Below, piece by piece: positions 1 through 10,053 of a stretch of DNA of 64,000 nucleotides. This stretch comes from Ascarosepion bandense (lineage: Eukaryota > Mollusca > Cephalopoda > Sepiida > Sepiidae). Made by a program: the position numbers and the translations under genes. The stretch covers positions 3,085,501 to 3,149,500 of the forward strand of contig JBBBDQ010001273.1 of assembly GCA_037127315.1 (NCBI GenBank), given 5' to 3'. A model generated the notes under the pieces. It ran no database searches. It was not told the DNA's origin and was given only the letters and a program-made list of their open reading frames with translations. Every line of letters begins with the position of its first letter. Positions within the stretch are counted from its first letter, which is position 1.

Positions 1-290
1 CCTGCGTCTCTTCTACATGTACTTTCACGGCTTTTGCTCTGATGAACTTAGCTCACTGGTGTCCTCTATATAAGAATTTACTCGAGCCACAAGATTAGCA
101 AATCGGTTCCACCCTTTTACTGTGAGACCAATAAGATGTAAACGCAAATTCTACTTCATCAGATTCTTTTCTCGCACTACCTGCCTGTGAAATTCCCTTC
201 CATTTACTTGCTTCCCCGATAGCTACAATTTCCTAGAATTTAAATGTAAAGTCAATAGTCATATCCTATCAAACTAACTTGCATCCTCTT
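1..290 (+). mobile_element. LINE 3' relic (C-terminal tail of non-LTR reverse transcriptase ORF)
   Basis: The conceptual translation matches the C-terminal part of the much better preserved LINE at 12-14 kb: blocks equivalent to 'YFHGFCSDEL', 'HPFTVR', 'NSLPF.CFPD' and 'FKCKVNSH' occur in the same order. Stops interrupt it, and it is cut by the window edge. Family tails of this kind follow the RT domain of jockey/CR1-like LINEs. It is a dead copy; where its 3' UTR ends (about 290-370) is not clear. Confidence 0.75.
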
Positions 291-581
291 TCTCATGCTC
301 TCATCTCATTTCTGCAGTATTATAGTCACTCTCCTACCCGCTTCCTGACACCCCCTTTATTATAAATGTATTGAGCCTATACGAATCCGGTTGAAGGTAT
401 ATTTGTCTTACGCCCTTTCACATCCGATTAACCTCACTCGTCACCTCCCCTTTGATTGGAATTTCAGCGATCGTGCGGATAAAGAATAAGCGTTAAAAAA
501 TATCAGTTTACTCTTACAGCCAGATTAGATAAATATGATTGAAAACCTGGGTAGCAAGTAAGTGGTGAATATTTCGTTCTT

Positions 582-583
<2 letters not shown>

Positions 584-675
<92 letters not shown>
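584..675. repeat. (CA)n then (TA)n microsatellite
   Basis: About 44 bases of CA dinucleotides run directly into about 48 bases of nearly pure TA. Compound CA/TA tracts recur throughout the window. Confidence 0.98.
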
Positions 676-678
<3 letters not shown>

Positions 679-821
679 AAAATATAGTTTTAAGCCATGC
701 TATATCTTTGAGTTAAACTGCTGAATATGAAGGATAGCGCGTATGTAAATATAAAAGTGGACACTGGCTTTAAGACTGAATGGCAACAGTATTTTTTACA
801 AGCATAAACGCAATTGTCAGG

Positions 822-877
<56 letters not shown>

Positions 878-916
878 GTGTGTGTATGTGTGGGTGCGTG
901 TGTGTGTATGTGTGTG
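822..916. repeat. (TA)n then imperfect (TG)n microsatellite
   Basis: About 52 bases of TA followed by TG-rich sequence interrupted by A and C. Open frames reading across it on both strands are low-complexity artefacts. Confidence 0.97.
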
Positions 917-936
917 ATAAAAATAGATTTTAGGAA

Positions 937-1095
937 GGGTGCTTCTACGATCATTAAAATCTTAACTTGTTCAAGCCTCAGATTAACCCCTATTTTCACC
1001 GCATATTCGCAAAAACTGTCCCTCTTGCTACTTAACCGACTACCGCGTGTGGCGCTTAGGTTCTGTATAGAGTGATTGTCACTGTGAAAAAATAC
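937..1095 (+). repeat. Dispersed repeat of unknown family, copy 1
   Basis: This stretch resembles 17812-17960: both share, in order, 'ATCTTAAC.TGT.CAAG.CT', 'GTTAACC'-like, 'CTTACTGCC'-like and 'AGAGTGA..ATT.T...GTAAAAAAATA' blocks. I do not recognise the family and see no coding potential in it. Confidence 0.45.
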
Positions 1096-1240
1096 AATAA
1101 TATGAGATCATATTCTTAATGAGCACTTCTTTAATTCTGCTAAAACCATCAATATTTTCGAAGTGTATTATTAAGATAATGATATGTAATAATTTATTCC
1201 ATTCAAATTATAAATCTGTCTGTCTAATTATGTATATTTA

Positions 1241-1571
1241 ATGGTCATGAGGGATGTGCGTTGTGGCGCAGTGGATATCGGCTCGGAACGAGAAATCGGG
1301 GAACCGAGTTCGAATTCCAGTTGAATTCCTTGCATTCACTTACGCGCAAATACCCTTGGGAAAGGTATTAATCCGACTCTTCCCTCCAGTTATGGGTTAA
1401 ATAATAGGATGGATTGGGTTCTATAGCCTTGGTCGGCAACCAGTCTACCGCAGAAAGCAATGGCAACCTACTGCGGGATAATCTTCTGCCCAGTCAGTCA
1501 TGCCACTTTCGAGACATGATCGCCCAAAGCGTGTATCGCGCATGGCACTAAACTGACTGAATGGTCATGAG
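1241..1571 (+). mobile_element. tRNA-derived SINE, full length, with target-site duplications
   Basis: The best complete copy of the main SINE family. It opens with GATGTGCGTTGTGG, carries an A-box-like TGGCGCAGTGG and a B-box-like GAGTTCGAATTCC, followed by an unrelated body of about 230 bases that ends in short CTGA repeats (ACTGACTGA) rather than poly(A). The 11-base sequence ATGGTCATGAG flanks both ends (1241-1251 and 1561-1571), a typical mark of LINE-mediated insertion. Family members in this window are 300-310 bp when complete. Confidence 0.93.
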
Positions 1572-1932
1572 ACTCACTGGTTCTCTCCTTATCGGGACTG
1601 TACTAAGGCTGATGCAGTTCTCCGGATATCGTCTGAAGATATGTTCATCATAATCCCTCAGCGGATATAAGAAGTAATGGATAGTCTTGAACACTTTTTA
1701 TTCTTCAGATCTAGCGAATTTTCCCTCTTACTAGAAATCAAATCACAATTGAAAGGAACAAAATTTCAAGACGTCGACGAAATCAAAGAGAATGCGAGGA
1801 GGCAGCTTCTCGCTAGATCAAGAATGATTTCTAGGAATGTCACCATCAATGAAAACAAAGCTGGCAAAAGTATGTGACTACTTCAAAGGAGATTAAATGC
1901 AGCATCAATAATTATTGAAGTTTTCGTTTATA
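1572..1932. other. No recognised feature
   Basis: Contains a 66-codon open frame (1677-1877, plus strand) rich in charged residues. I see no recognisable domain and do not call it a gene. Confidence 0.4.
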
Positions 1933-2034
1933 GCACTAGGCCCGATACCTTTTGATGAGATTTCGGATCTATCTGTTTATCTATCTATAGATAGATAGAA
2001 CCGAAATCTCATCAAAAGGTATCGGACCAAGTGC
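1933..2034. repeat. Near-perfect 34-bp inverted repeat around a (TATC)/(GATA) core
   Basis: Left arm 1933-1966 and right arm 2001-2034 are reverse complements at 32 of 34 positions (GCACTAGGCC... against GCACTTGGTC...). The 34-base spacer is itself a self-complementary TCTATC/GATAGA tetranucleotide run, so the whole segment can fold into one long hairpin. Confidence 0.93.
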
Positions 2035-2035
2035 T

Positions 2036-2048
2036 ATCTATCTATCTA

Positions 2049-2083
<35 letters not shown>
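2036..2083. repeat. (TATC)n/(TA)n microsatellite
   Basis: Short tetranucleotide run passing into pure TA. Confidence 0.96.
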
Positions 2084-2086
<3 letters not shown>

Positions 2087-2289
2087 GACACTACTACTAC
2101 AAATCTCATAATGAAAACGTATTAATCCACCCAAGAGAACCTAGATATGCCAACACCACTTTTTCAAACTCAAACCTACCAAGAAATCTCAAAACATATA
2201 AATAGATGTACCTCACGAACTAGAAAGCATTTTTAGAACATAATCCGATCTTAAGGAAAAAACCAATTTAAAAAGCACAAAGCCTATTA

Positions 2290-2930
2290 TTATTGATCTT
2301 TCCCGTATTCTTTAAAAGAAGAGAAATTAAACCTTCTAAAGTTAGGTCTAAAATTCTGTCCCACACCAAAAAGTAATACTACAAACCTAAAAAAGACCTT
2401 CGAGAATTCGAACGAAAATTTAAGCTTATAGAAACATTACACAAAAACATCAATACTATCAACAGTAAAAAACAAATCCAAATATTTTCCAAATAAGAAT
2501 AATAATTCAAATAAAATTAACATATTGTTTGTAAAACGCCGGGACACAGACTTTCAAAACAATCACAACTTCCCTAACAATCTCAAAGAAAAACTAGCAT
2601 TAGAAAACATTTACGAGTACAATGATATAATAATAAAGAAAGCAGACAAGGGCAGCTCTATAATCATTATGGATAGAACTTACTACAAAATAAATATTTA
2701 AGATATGCTAGAAGACGTTGTAATTTTGGATTTCAAACACCACAAACAGAAATTGATGACCGTATCAGAATTCATATCATTAAAAGTAGAATTGTACACA
2801 CACAAAACTAAATCAGAATCGCTGAAAACAATTTTGAAGAAGGAAGACGAAATCAAATTTCGCGAGTCCGGCCAATGAAAGCTGAATAATTGTCAAAACT
2901 GAAAAAATTAACAAGTCAGTGTAAAAATAT
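2290..2930 (+). mobile_element. Penelope-like retroelement relic (N-terminal part of RT ORF)
   Basis: Translation in shifting plus-strand frames gives signatures of Penelope-like elements: 'LGLKFCPTPK' near 2340-2375 and 'IIKKADKGSSIIIMDRTYY' near 2630-2690. In this family these blocks lie upstream of the catalytic RT motifs. Stops and frameshifts are frequent, and the catalytic region and GIY-YIG domain do not follow. The relic ends just before a SINE. It is a non-functional, truncated copy. Confidence 0.75.
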
Positions 2931-3002
2931 CCAACAAACGAACACACACGAACATGAACTTTCTGACTTGCTCAGTGACCACTTATCATTAACGTCTCCT
3001 TA

Positions 3003-3186
3003 GTTGCCAACCAAGGCTATACAATCCAATCTGCTCTTCTATTTAACCCATAGCCTACAGGTAGAATAGATGGATTAATTCCTTTCTCAAGGGTATTTTT
3101 ATGTATGTGAATGCAACGAATTTAACTGGAATTAGAACTCCGCTTTTCGATTTTTCGTTCCGAGCCGATATCCACTGCATCACAAG
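3003..3186 (-). mobile_element. tRNA-derived SINE, truncated
   Basis: Minus-strand copy of the main SINE family. The tRNA-like head lies near 3110-3186 (TGCAGTGGATATCGG), and the body runs back to the 'TTGGTTGGCAACT' block. The last third with the CTGA tail is missing. Confidence 0.85.
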
Positions 3187-3825
3187 AATAATTTAGTTTA
3201 TATTTAAACCCCTTTCTCGTCAATTTTTTTAAAAGATTTTTGTGGATTGATTTAAATTCACAAAATTTCTTGAATTTCAGAAGTTAAATTTCGTGAAAAA
3301 TGTTTTCAGGAAAAAAAAATTGATCAGCTTCCACCGACATTAAAAGAGTCTGTATGTTAATCCTGGATAGAAACGTCTAATTTCCCCGTTACAATTTAAG
3401 AATATTGATTAATTGTAGTACCCTTGAACACTTCACAGATTTACTATTGAAATTTCCAAGCATACTGTAGCAGGATTTAAATACCGTCGGAGCATCTGAA
3501 ATACAGCCGGGGCAGCCAATTGCTACCCGCCACCTTCGTTCAAAGAGATGACGTTTAGTGCACTGTCTCTGCAGAATGATCATACATGGCTTCCCCGTCG
3601 AAACAAACCTGATGCGAAGTCAGGAAATGAAAGTGTCTACCAGTTCACCCATGAAATATTTGGGACAGCGAACAGAGCGGTGTTAGATTGTAGTGAATAC
3701 CGAGAAAAAAATAAGATAACATATGAAAATAAAATATGAGAATAAAATACATAAACAAAAAAAAAACACATAATTTAAATTAAAGTAAGGCTTTTGCAAT
3801 CTCAAAACAGTGTTTTTTCGCTTTC
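3187..3825. other. No recognised feature
   Basis: AT-rich single-copy-looking DNA. Open frames at 3389-3583 (minus) and 3548-3739 (plus) show no domain that I recognise. Confidence 0.4.
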
Positions 3826-3890
3826 TCACTCTTCTTCTTCTTCTCTCTCTCTCTCTCACTCTCTCTCTCTCTCTCTCTGTCTTTCTTTAC
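3826..3890. repeat. (CTT)n/(CT)n pyrimidine tract
   Basis: CTTCTT repeats pass into CT dinucleotides with two interruptions. Confidence 0.95.
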
Positions 3891-4286
3891 CATTTTCTCT
3901 ATATAATTCTCTCTCAACTAACGAGAAGCCTTAAATAAAAAACCTAGAAGTAAAAAACTGAACCCAGCCAAAAAATGTCAAAAGTTTGCTGGAGTTTAGC
4001 ATTTGTAAATAAAAACTACCCAAAGTTAGAAAGGCTCCGCGCATAACTTCCGCTATGTAAAAAATTAAAAAGAATAGAACGACGGAAAAATAAATTAATT
4101 TTAGCCTAAAAAAAATTTAAAACAGAGAGACTGTTGAATGTTAGCCGAAAATAAGGTTTGCACCGATAGTCTGGGACTCTAGTCAAATAGATATAACCTG
4201 ACGCCTCTGAAATAAACCGGAAGAGACCGCAAAAGCAATCGGATCAAGATAAGCAACCACGAGCGAAACTAGTCATGCGTGATGCG

Positions 4287-4332
4287 TAAAGAAGTTTAAG
4301 AATTTATCTGCATAAATTCTTAAACTTCTTTA
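4287..4332. repeat. Perfect 21-bp inverted repeat with 4-nt loop
   Basis: Arms 4287-4307 and 4312-4332 are exact reverse complements (TAAAGAAGTTTAAG... outer end), separated only by CTGC. Complementarity stops abruptly outside the arms. The sequence does not match any other element in the window. Confidence 0.95.
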
Positions 4333-5184
4333 ATGATATTTTTTGCTCTACTTAGGGCCTAGAAAAACACAGTGGATTGATGCTGATCTATTACTAAGAT
4401 GGATTCTTACTACTAAGTTATGACTACTAAGGAACATTTTACAGACTACGCATGAGATCTGACTTATGAACGAACTTCTGCTGCACTGAATATCAAAAGA
4501 CTCGATATTTATTTTATACTTTGAGTTTGTTTTATTTTCCAAGTTCCGATAAATAACGCCGGTCATTTTTTTTTTCGACCCAAATCTTATTTAGCAATTA
4601 GCACATGTTTCTGGGTTATATTTTCACGCTTAATCTGAAAGTCAACTCTATTTTAAACCATGACATCACCATGATTTCTCGGTGTAGATAATTTCTCTTT
4701 TGCTTGAAATCGGCAAAAATGCCTAATTCGGAGATATATGTCACGACTTAAACATGCAAGTGATATAGTTGAAACATTTCGCTTCATGTTCGTGTCCTGC
4801 CTGTCATAATCCAGTATTTGGCTACTTTAGTTTTTTATTCCAATGCTGCTGATTTTTCCCGTCCCGTTTGTTAGCAGATAGCCAACCAATAAGAAAACCT
4901 TACATGTATCATAATAATTAATGAATAAACTAGCACCTTACTCTAACAGTAATACCGAACTTGGAGCCTTAAACCTCAGTAACCTGATGCAAAGATTGCT
5001 GCTGCTTACCACTGCCGCTTCTCTTATCTTGCCGCTGCTATTGAAGCTTAGTCATTTATTTTATTTTTTAACGAGTCCCGTATCATATTGTAGTACTCCT
5101 GAAGAATTCACGGTTTTCTGATGAATCATAATTGACAAGTTAATGATTAAATAAGTTCCTTGTGTGTTCTACGGCAATAAGATA
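4333..5184. other. No recognised feature
   Basis: Two modest open frames (4348-4566 minus, 4921-5121 plus) lack recognisable motifs; nothing else stands out. Confidence 0.35.
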
Positions 5185-5765
5185 TTCTTCTATGTGCCAT
5201 GTCCTATCAGAACGTAGGCGAGCATGACCTTCCACATCTCCCTATCCCTAGTAGCTTTTAAAACGCTTTCTTCTGTTACCACCTCTCAAACCCCGCTTTG
5301 CCAAGCACAATAAGTATGTTACGCCTTGTTTTCTTCTGTCTCTCGTTCCCTCTATCCGTTCTGTGAGTATCAGATTCTCCAAGCCCTCCTTCCTCATTAC
5401 GTGTCCTAGAAAATTCAGCTTTCTCTTCCTGATGTTAAATATGTTTCCTTTCCTCTCCAAAACTTTATCGTTGCTCACATGCTCGGTCTAGAGTATCCTC
5501 AGTAGCCTTCTGTAGAACCACATTTCGGTTGCTTCAAGCCTCTCCTTCATCTTTGACGAGATTCACTGCCATATTGAAGAACCCATAGCAATCCAGTTCT
5601 CTTTTTGTTTCTAGAGAAATTTTTCTGTCATTCACTACTCTATTCAGATCCTGAAATGCATCTTTGGCTGTGCCAATTAACCTTCCGATCTCAGTGTCGC
5701 ACTTTCTGTCTTCTGCTTGAACACTTGCCAGGTATTTAAATTTCTCTACCTGCTGGATCTCTTAC
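5185..5765 (-). mobile_element. RTE-like LINE relic, C-terminal RT tail
   Basis: Read on the minus strand, this gives 'NIRKRKLNFLGHVMRKEGLENLILTE' type sequence split here as 'RKRKLNFLGHVMRKEGLE' and 'RIEGTRDRRKQG', the conserved C-terminal tail of RTE-type endonuclease-reverse transcriptases. Further upstream on that strand it matches the region before the tail ('VAKFKYLGS'-like). It is collinear with the longer copy at 40.28-40.97 kb. Frameshifts disrupt it, and the RT catalytic core is absent (5' truncation, as is usual for LINE copies). Confidence 0.8.
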
Positions 5766-6240
5766 CTGTTTTTTTGCCTTTTAATAAAAGAATACTCACC
5801 GAAATTCCCCCACTGAATCATTAAATGTTTGAGCTTAAAAAGTTTAGCAAAATATTACAATAAGAATAAAAAATATGAATCCTACTCATTAACGAAGTAA
5901 GAGGGTACAAATAAAAAAAATCTAAAATTGACAATTTTCGCTTTTCACTAAAACAGATGTTAAAAATATGAGAACATTATAGCATCCACTATTTTTTCTT
6001 TTTGCATTGCCTTTTCTTTTCTTCTTAGTTTTCTTACATTATTTTTTTTCACTGAAAATATAGAGTTTCTCTGATAAGTTCTTTTCGTCTTTCCCCGTGA
6101 TCAAAATGGAATATTCCATTATTGTATTGAGAGGGCATAACTTGCTTCCGTATTAATTAACTAAGGAACAAGCAAAATTATAAGTTTTTTTTTTCAATTG
6201 CCGCATAATTGTGATTGTATTCCATATATTGACTGAATAT
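5766..6240. other. AT-rich stretch with no recognised feature
   Basis: Long A and T runs only; no ORF or repeat partner found in this window. Confidence 0.4.
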
Positions 6241-6640
6241 ATGTAGGACACCTGCAGCAGAGAGACAGTACTGCGTGATCGTTCAGTTAAATCATTCCTG
6301 GGCGTCGTCAGTTTGAATCTTACCGGGAATCGCTGACCTTGTAGCAGGCTAGACTAAGCTTAGTGAGCTTCTAATTGCTGGGTCAATGATATCTTCCTTC
6401 TCATCGGTTTGACTGTCTACAGTTGTCGACCGATGCTTGTTGGGGAACGGTCCCAAAAGGGCACGGCAAACGGCCGAGGGGGTTGGTGTTAGTGAGTAGG
6501 TGGGGCGGAGCGTTAAGAGTTTCGACGTCCTGTTGAATGATGAACACGTCAATGTCGGGTAACCGAACCCTGACTGCTTCAGAGCGTGATTGATAACATT
6601 TTGAACACGTAATATCGCAATGAACAAATAATGAAGATTG
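6241..6640. other. GC-richer stretch, possibly a tRNA-like repeat head
   Basis: More GC-rich than its neighbours. Around 6268-6330 it has weak tRNA-like spacing (GATCGTTCAGTT, then CAGTTTGAATC as a B-box-like block). A 92-codon minus-strand open frame (6349-6627) has no domain I recognise. Either an old SINE of another family or unique DNA. Confidence 0.25.
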
Positions 6641-6954
6641 ATTTGCCCTGTCCTTTTGAGCTATTGCCAGTTTTCTTCTTTTTTATGTTTGGCTTTTGTT
6701 TGATTTTTATTTTCGCCAACATAGACACGTCGGCCACCACTGTCAGTCAATAAGTATTGCTTAATAGCGTTCAGATGAGAAGGGTAGTTATAATGGGGTA
6801 ATAATGTTCTTCATTGTTAAATAGCTTATGATGGAGTATAGGGTGAAGCAGTTCAGAGCAGTATTTGCCTTGACCCTTTTTATGTTGAAAAGCACGGAAG
6901 GAAGAAGAAAGGTATGACCGCTCGACAGTTGTTTTTGCGTATGTTCCCTAGTGT

Positions 6955-7330
6955 AGTTTGCTGAAGTTCTGTTACTAACATATTTTACTATTTGATATAT
7001 TATTCTGGACTGTTGTTCTCACTTTTGTTGTCATTAACACAACGTTTCAATCAACCCATTCCTATATTGTCTGAAGTTCTGAGACAAAATGTTTTCATTA
7101 TTCCATATATTATTTCGGACTATAGATCTCATTTTTTGCCTGGTTTTTTGTTGTCATAACACAAGGTTACGATCAACTCATTCCTTCATTGCATGTTGTT
7201 CTGTGAAAAAGTCTTCTCATTATTCCATATAATGTTTCGGACTATTTTTCTGATTATAACCCGTATATTATTTCAGACTAACTCTTTCATTATCTTTCTG
7301 TATTTCTGAGATGAGGTTTTGTGACTATTT
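6955..7330 (-). repeat. About three tandem copies of a roughly 120-bp unit resembling a PLE 3' end
   Basis: Blocks 'CCATATATTATTTCGGACTAT', broken here as CCATATATTA plus TTTCGGACTAT, recur near 7005, 7105 and 7225 at about 120-bp spacing, each preceded by a GTTCTG block and followed by a TTGTTGTCAT.ACACAA block in the first two units. The block order resembles the 3' region of the Penelope-like element at 41.5 kb (TTATTCGGACTATTGTCCTC, then TTTTTGTTGCCAT). Confidence 0.55.
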
Positions 7331-7339
7331 GTACCAGTC

Positions 7340-7925
7340 ATTTTCAAACGGTTTTTTCTCTGGGCCGCATTTTCGGATTTAAAATTTCATCAAAAATATT
7401 TTTGAGAAAAAATACATAAAAAAAAACATCGGGAAGATTAAAGGAAAATGAACGGAATTCAAGAAGACAGGAGATAGCAATTGACACTGCATTTAAATTA
7501 TTGGAGATTGCAGCTATCAGTGAAGTATATAAACGAAAAGAAACTTTGGTGTAGAAATGGTAGCTACATTTAACCATTTTAACGGACAAAGAGTGAGACT
7601 TGGATGCCAATGTATTAGCATTCTTAAATTGAAGTGGTCGAGCCACCAGTGAAAAAAGTTCGTCAAAGAAGTTACCATGAAAATATTTGTAGAGAAAACC
7701 AAAAGCAGCCACATTACGAATGTGAGAAAATGACTGAAGTCGAGATGCCAACTCAGGATTGATTTCTTTGCAGATACTTCTTTGGATTTTATCAAGAACC
7801 TCGATATGAACAGCAGGATCACCCTACCAGATATGGCAAGAGTATTCAATGATTTTTTTAAATGTGCGATATGAATTTCTGGCCCAACACAGTAACCCAA
7901 CGTTTCTAGCGGTAGACGCAGCTAT
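7340..7925 (-). mobile_element. LINE relic (C-terminal RT tail), same family as the 12-14 kb LINE
   Basis: On the minus strand the translation contains 'NVAAFGFLYKYFHGNFFDEL' and, in another frame further upstream, 'ARNVGLLCWARNSYRTF', matching 'NVASLCLFYKYFHGFCSDEL' and the preceding region of the intact LINE. Two overlapping open frames (7344-7751 and 7517-7900) show it is frameshifted. It ends near 7925, within the RT C-terminus, so it is 5' truncated. Confidence 0.75.
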
Positions 7926-8129
7926 AGATTCGATAGTCGTTCCCCTTCAGGTCCGTTGAAAAAGTGAGACCAAGTAGGTGCAATGTGTTGCACACCAGGA
8001 AACTAGCACAAAACCATAGCCATGGCAGGCAGGAAAATTTCTTTATTGTGGTTAAAAGAGAATGCAAATATATCACAATGATAATATCGGTAAATATTTA
8101 TGTATTACTCTTTATATTGGGACTCAAAG

Positions 8130-8355
8130 GATGTGCGTTGTGGTGCAGTGGATATCGGCTAAGAACAAGGAATCGGAGAGCCGAGTTCGAATTCCAGCTG
8201 AATTCCTTGCATTCACTTAAGCGCAAATATTCTTCCCTCCAGCTATGGGTCAAATAACAGGACAGAGTAAGTTCTATAGCCTTGGTTAGCAGCCAGCCTA
8301 CGACAGAAAGTAATGGCAACCTACTACGGGAAAATATTCTGCACTTAACTGATGG
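8130..8355 (+). mobile_element. tRNA-derived SINE with internal 3' deletion
   Basis: Starts ATGTGCGTTGTGG with clear A- and B-box blocks. The body is normal to 'AATATTCTGC' and then jumps to ACTTAACTGA, so about 70 bases (the CCAGTCAGTCATGTC part) are missing. The 3' terminus itself is retained. Confidence 0.88.
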
Positions 8356-8384
8356 GATTCATGCATTCAATTGCAAGCAAACCA

Positions 8385-8741
8385 TATGTTGTGGATCTTC
8401 GTCGTCAATTTGTTGTGGAGTTGTGGCGAAACTTCGCCGCAAAATTGTATTGACCAGTTTTGTGCCGGAAGTAAGACAAGGAACAAGAAGGTAGGTTCAA
8501 AACAGTGTATTAGAATAAACAATAAACAAGATATTCACAGGAAGTGTTAATAATAAGTATTGTAGAAATAAATAAGTCTGAAGGTATTATTTCGCTGCCT
8601 GACTAGTAGCTGTCGTTAACTGCTGTACTTGACTGCTTGCAAATGTTCGTAACTGCTACTGTTGACTGCTTTCTGGAAGTCACGCAGGTAATCTATATGT
8701 ATCCAGAGGAAGAGTTTATTCCTCGCAGGAGGGTACCAACA
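8385..8741 (-). mobile_element. LTR plus adjacent primer-binding site of a Gypsy-like element (minus orientation)
   Basis: The minus strand reads as a 331-bp LTR (8741 down to 8411), starting TGTTGGTACCC and ending ACAACA, followed at once by AATTGACGACGAAGATCCAC (8410-8391), which has the position and form of a primer-binding site. The same LTR-to-PBS transition occurs at 9623-9985 and in the Gypsy element at 46.86 kb. The sequence diverges within about 10 bases after the PBS, so no internal region survives. Confidence 0.75.
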
Positions 8742-9622
8742 GAGGCTGGAAAATACGACACTAAAGTCCGAAAACGCATTGTAAAATCAAAATATGCATT
8801 ATAAATGCTAAGCAACGCACTAAGAAACAAGGAAATCTCGTAAGAAACAAAGAAAGGATTGGTGAAAAGCATTTTAATATAAAACTTCTTGTATGGCGGC
8901 AAACGGGGAACAGTTCTTTAACAGATGACGATAAGATCGGAGATAACAGAAATGGGGTACTACAAAAAGATTATAAGAATTCCATAGACAAAGCCCATTA
9001 CCAACAGAAAAGACACAAGGAAAATGGAAACGAAATGACATTTATACTTCAAATTAGAACGAAAGAGCTAAAATTTCTTAAAGTTCCTAAATATTACATA
9101 TCGATTTCAAAAGGAACTGAGGAAAGCAACGGGTTACATACCTAATTATTTTGCTTGATTTTGTTTAGCGGCATATCAACACCTTCACGTGTTGTTTAAT
9201 GCCGAAATGTTTATAATTTTAAAGTGTTTTATTTTTGCTTAGATGTTCAGTATTTGTTCAAACCTAGGACCCTAACAAGGGCTATTAACCCGGGTCAGAG
9301 TAAACAACTGCACTCAGGAAGCCCTACCAGATGAGCTTGTCTTAATGGTTAACAAGCGGGGTGTATGACAAAGGGACAAATGTTACTAAGGTTTAGAAGA
9401 GACTGGAAGTTTTAGACTGTTATTATCATCCCTGTCCTAAAAAGACAGAGCAGGTAAAAGTAGTATGAACTATAAAGCTGAAGAACGTCAAGCACCTATC
9501 AACCGAAACTTTAAAAATGTTTCAAATCTGTTAAGAATAAAAATTCAGTTTTAAAATGTTGACTTTATTTATTTATTTATTTGTTTTGGGAACATTTTTT
9601 TATGATTTCACTTCATGCAAGG
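8742..9622. other. Spacer between two outward-facing LTR modules
   Basis: About 880 bp with no ORF and no family I recognise. It holds a small palindrome around CAACACCTTCACGTGTTG (about 9178-9195). It may be host DNA or unrecognised element DNA. Confidence 0.4.
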
Positions 9623-9985
9623 TGTTATGGTACCCTCCTGCGAGGAGTGGCCTCTTCCTCTTGCTACATACAGATTATTTGTGTTACTTCCGGAGAGTAG
9701 TTAATTAACAGCAATTACAAGCAGTTACGAGCAGTCAAGTACAGCAGTTAACGACAGCTACTAGTCAGGCAGCGTAATAATACCTTTCGAATTTACTTAT
9801 TACTATATTACTTATTAACACCTTTTTTGAATATCTTGTTTCTTATTATATTAATACACTGTTTTGAATCTAATCTCTTGTTCTGTGTCTTACTTCCGGT
9901 ACAAATCGGTCACTACAATTTTAAGACGAAGTATTCGTCACGATTCTACAACAAATTGGCAATGAAGATCCACAACACAAGGCTA
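9623..9985 (+). mobile_element. LTR plus adjacent primer-binding site of a Gypsy-like element (plus orientation)
   Basis: A 331-bp LTR (9623-9953, TGTTATGGTACCC...TCTACAACA) is followed by AATTGGCAATGAAGATCCAC. It aligns along its whole length with the reverse complement of 8411-8741, with the same length and small indels. Homology stops just after the PBS. Confidence 0.75.
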
Positions 9986-10053
9986 TAAACCACTAAGACA
10001 GAAAGGATTACTGGGTGTGGAAGAATTACGAAAAGAAACACTAGTAATGAGCA

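Noticed and set aside
1253..1330. Functional tRNA gene
   Set aside because: A and B boxes are present, but the acceptor stem does not pair; the sequence is the head of a SINE present in many copies.
2036..2083. CRISPR-like array in the many short repeats of the window
   Set aside because: Repeats are pure microsatellites or minisatellites without unique spacers of constant length, and the DNA is eukaryotic.
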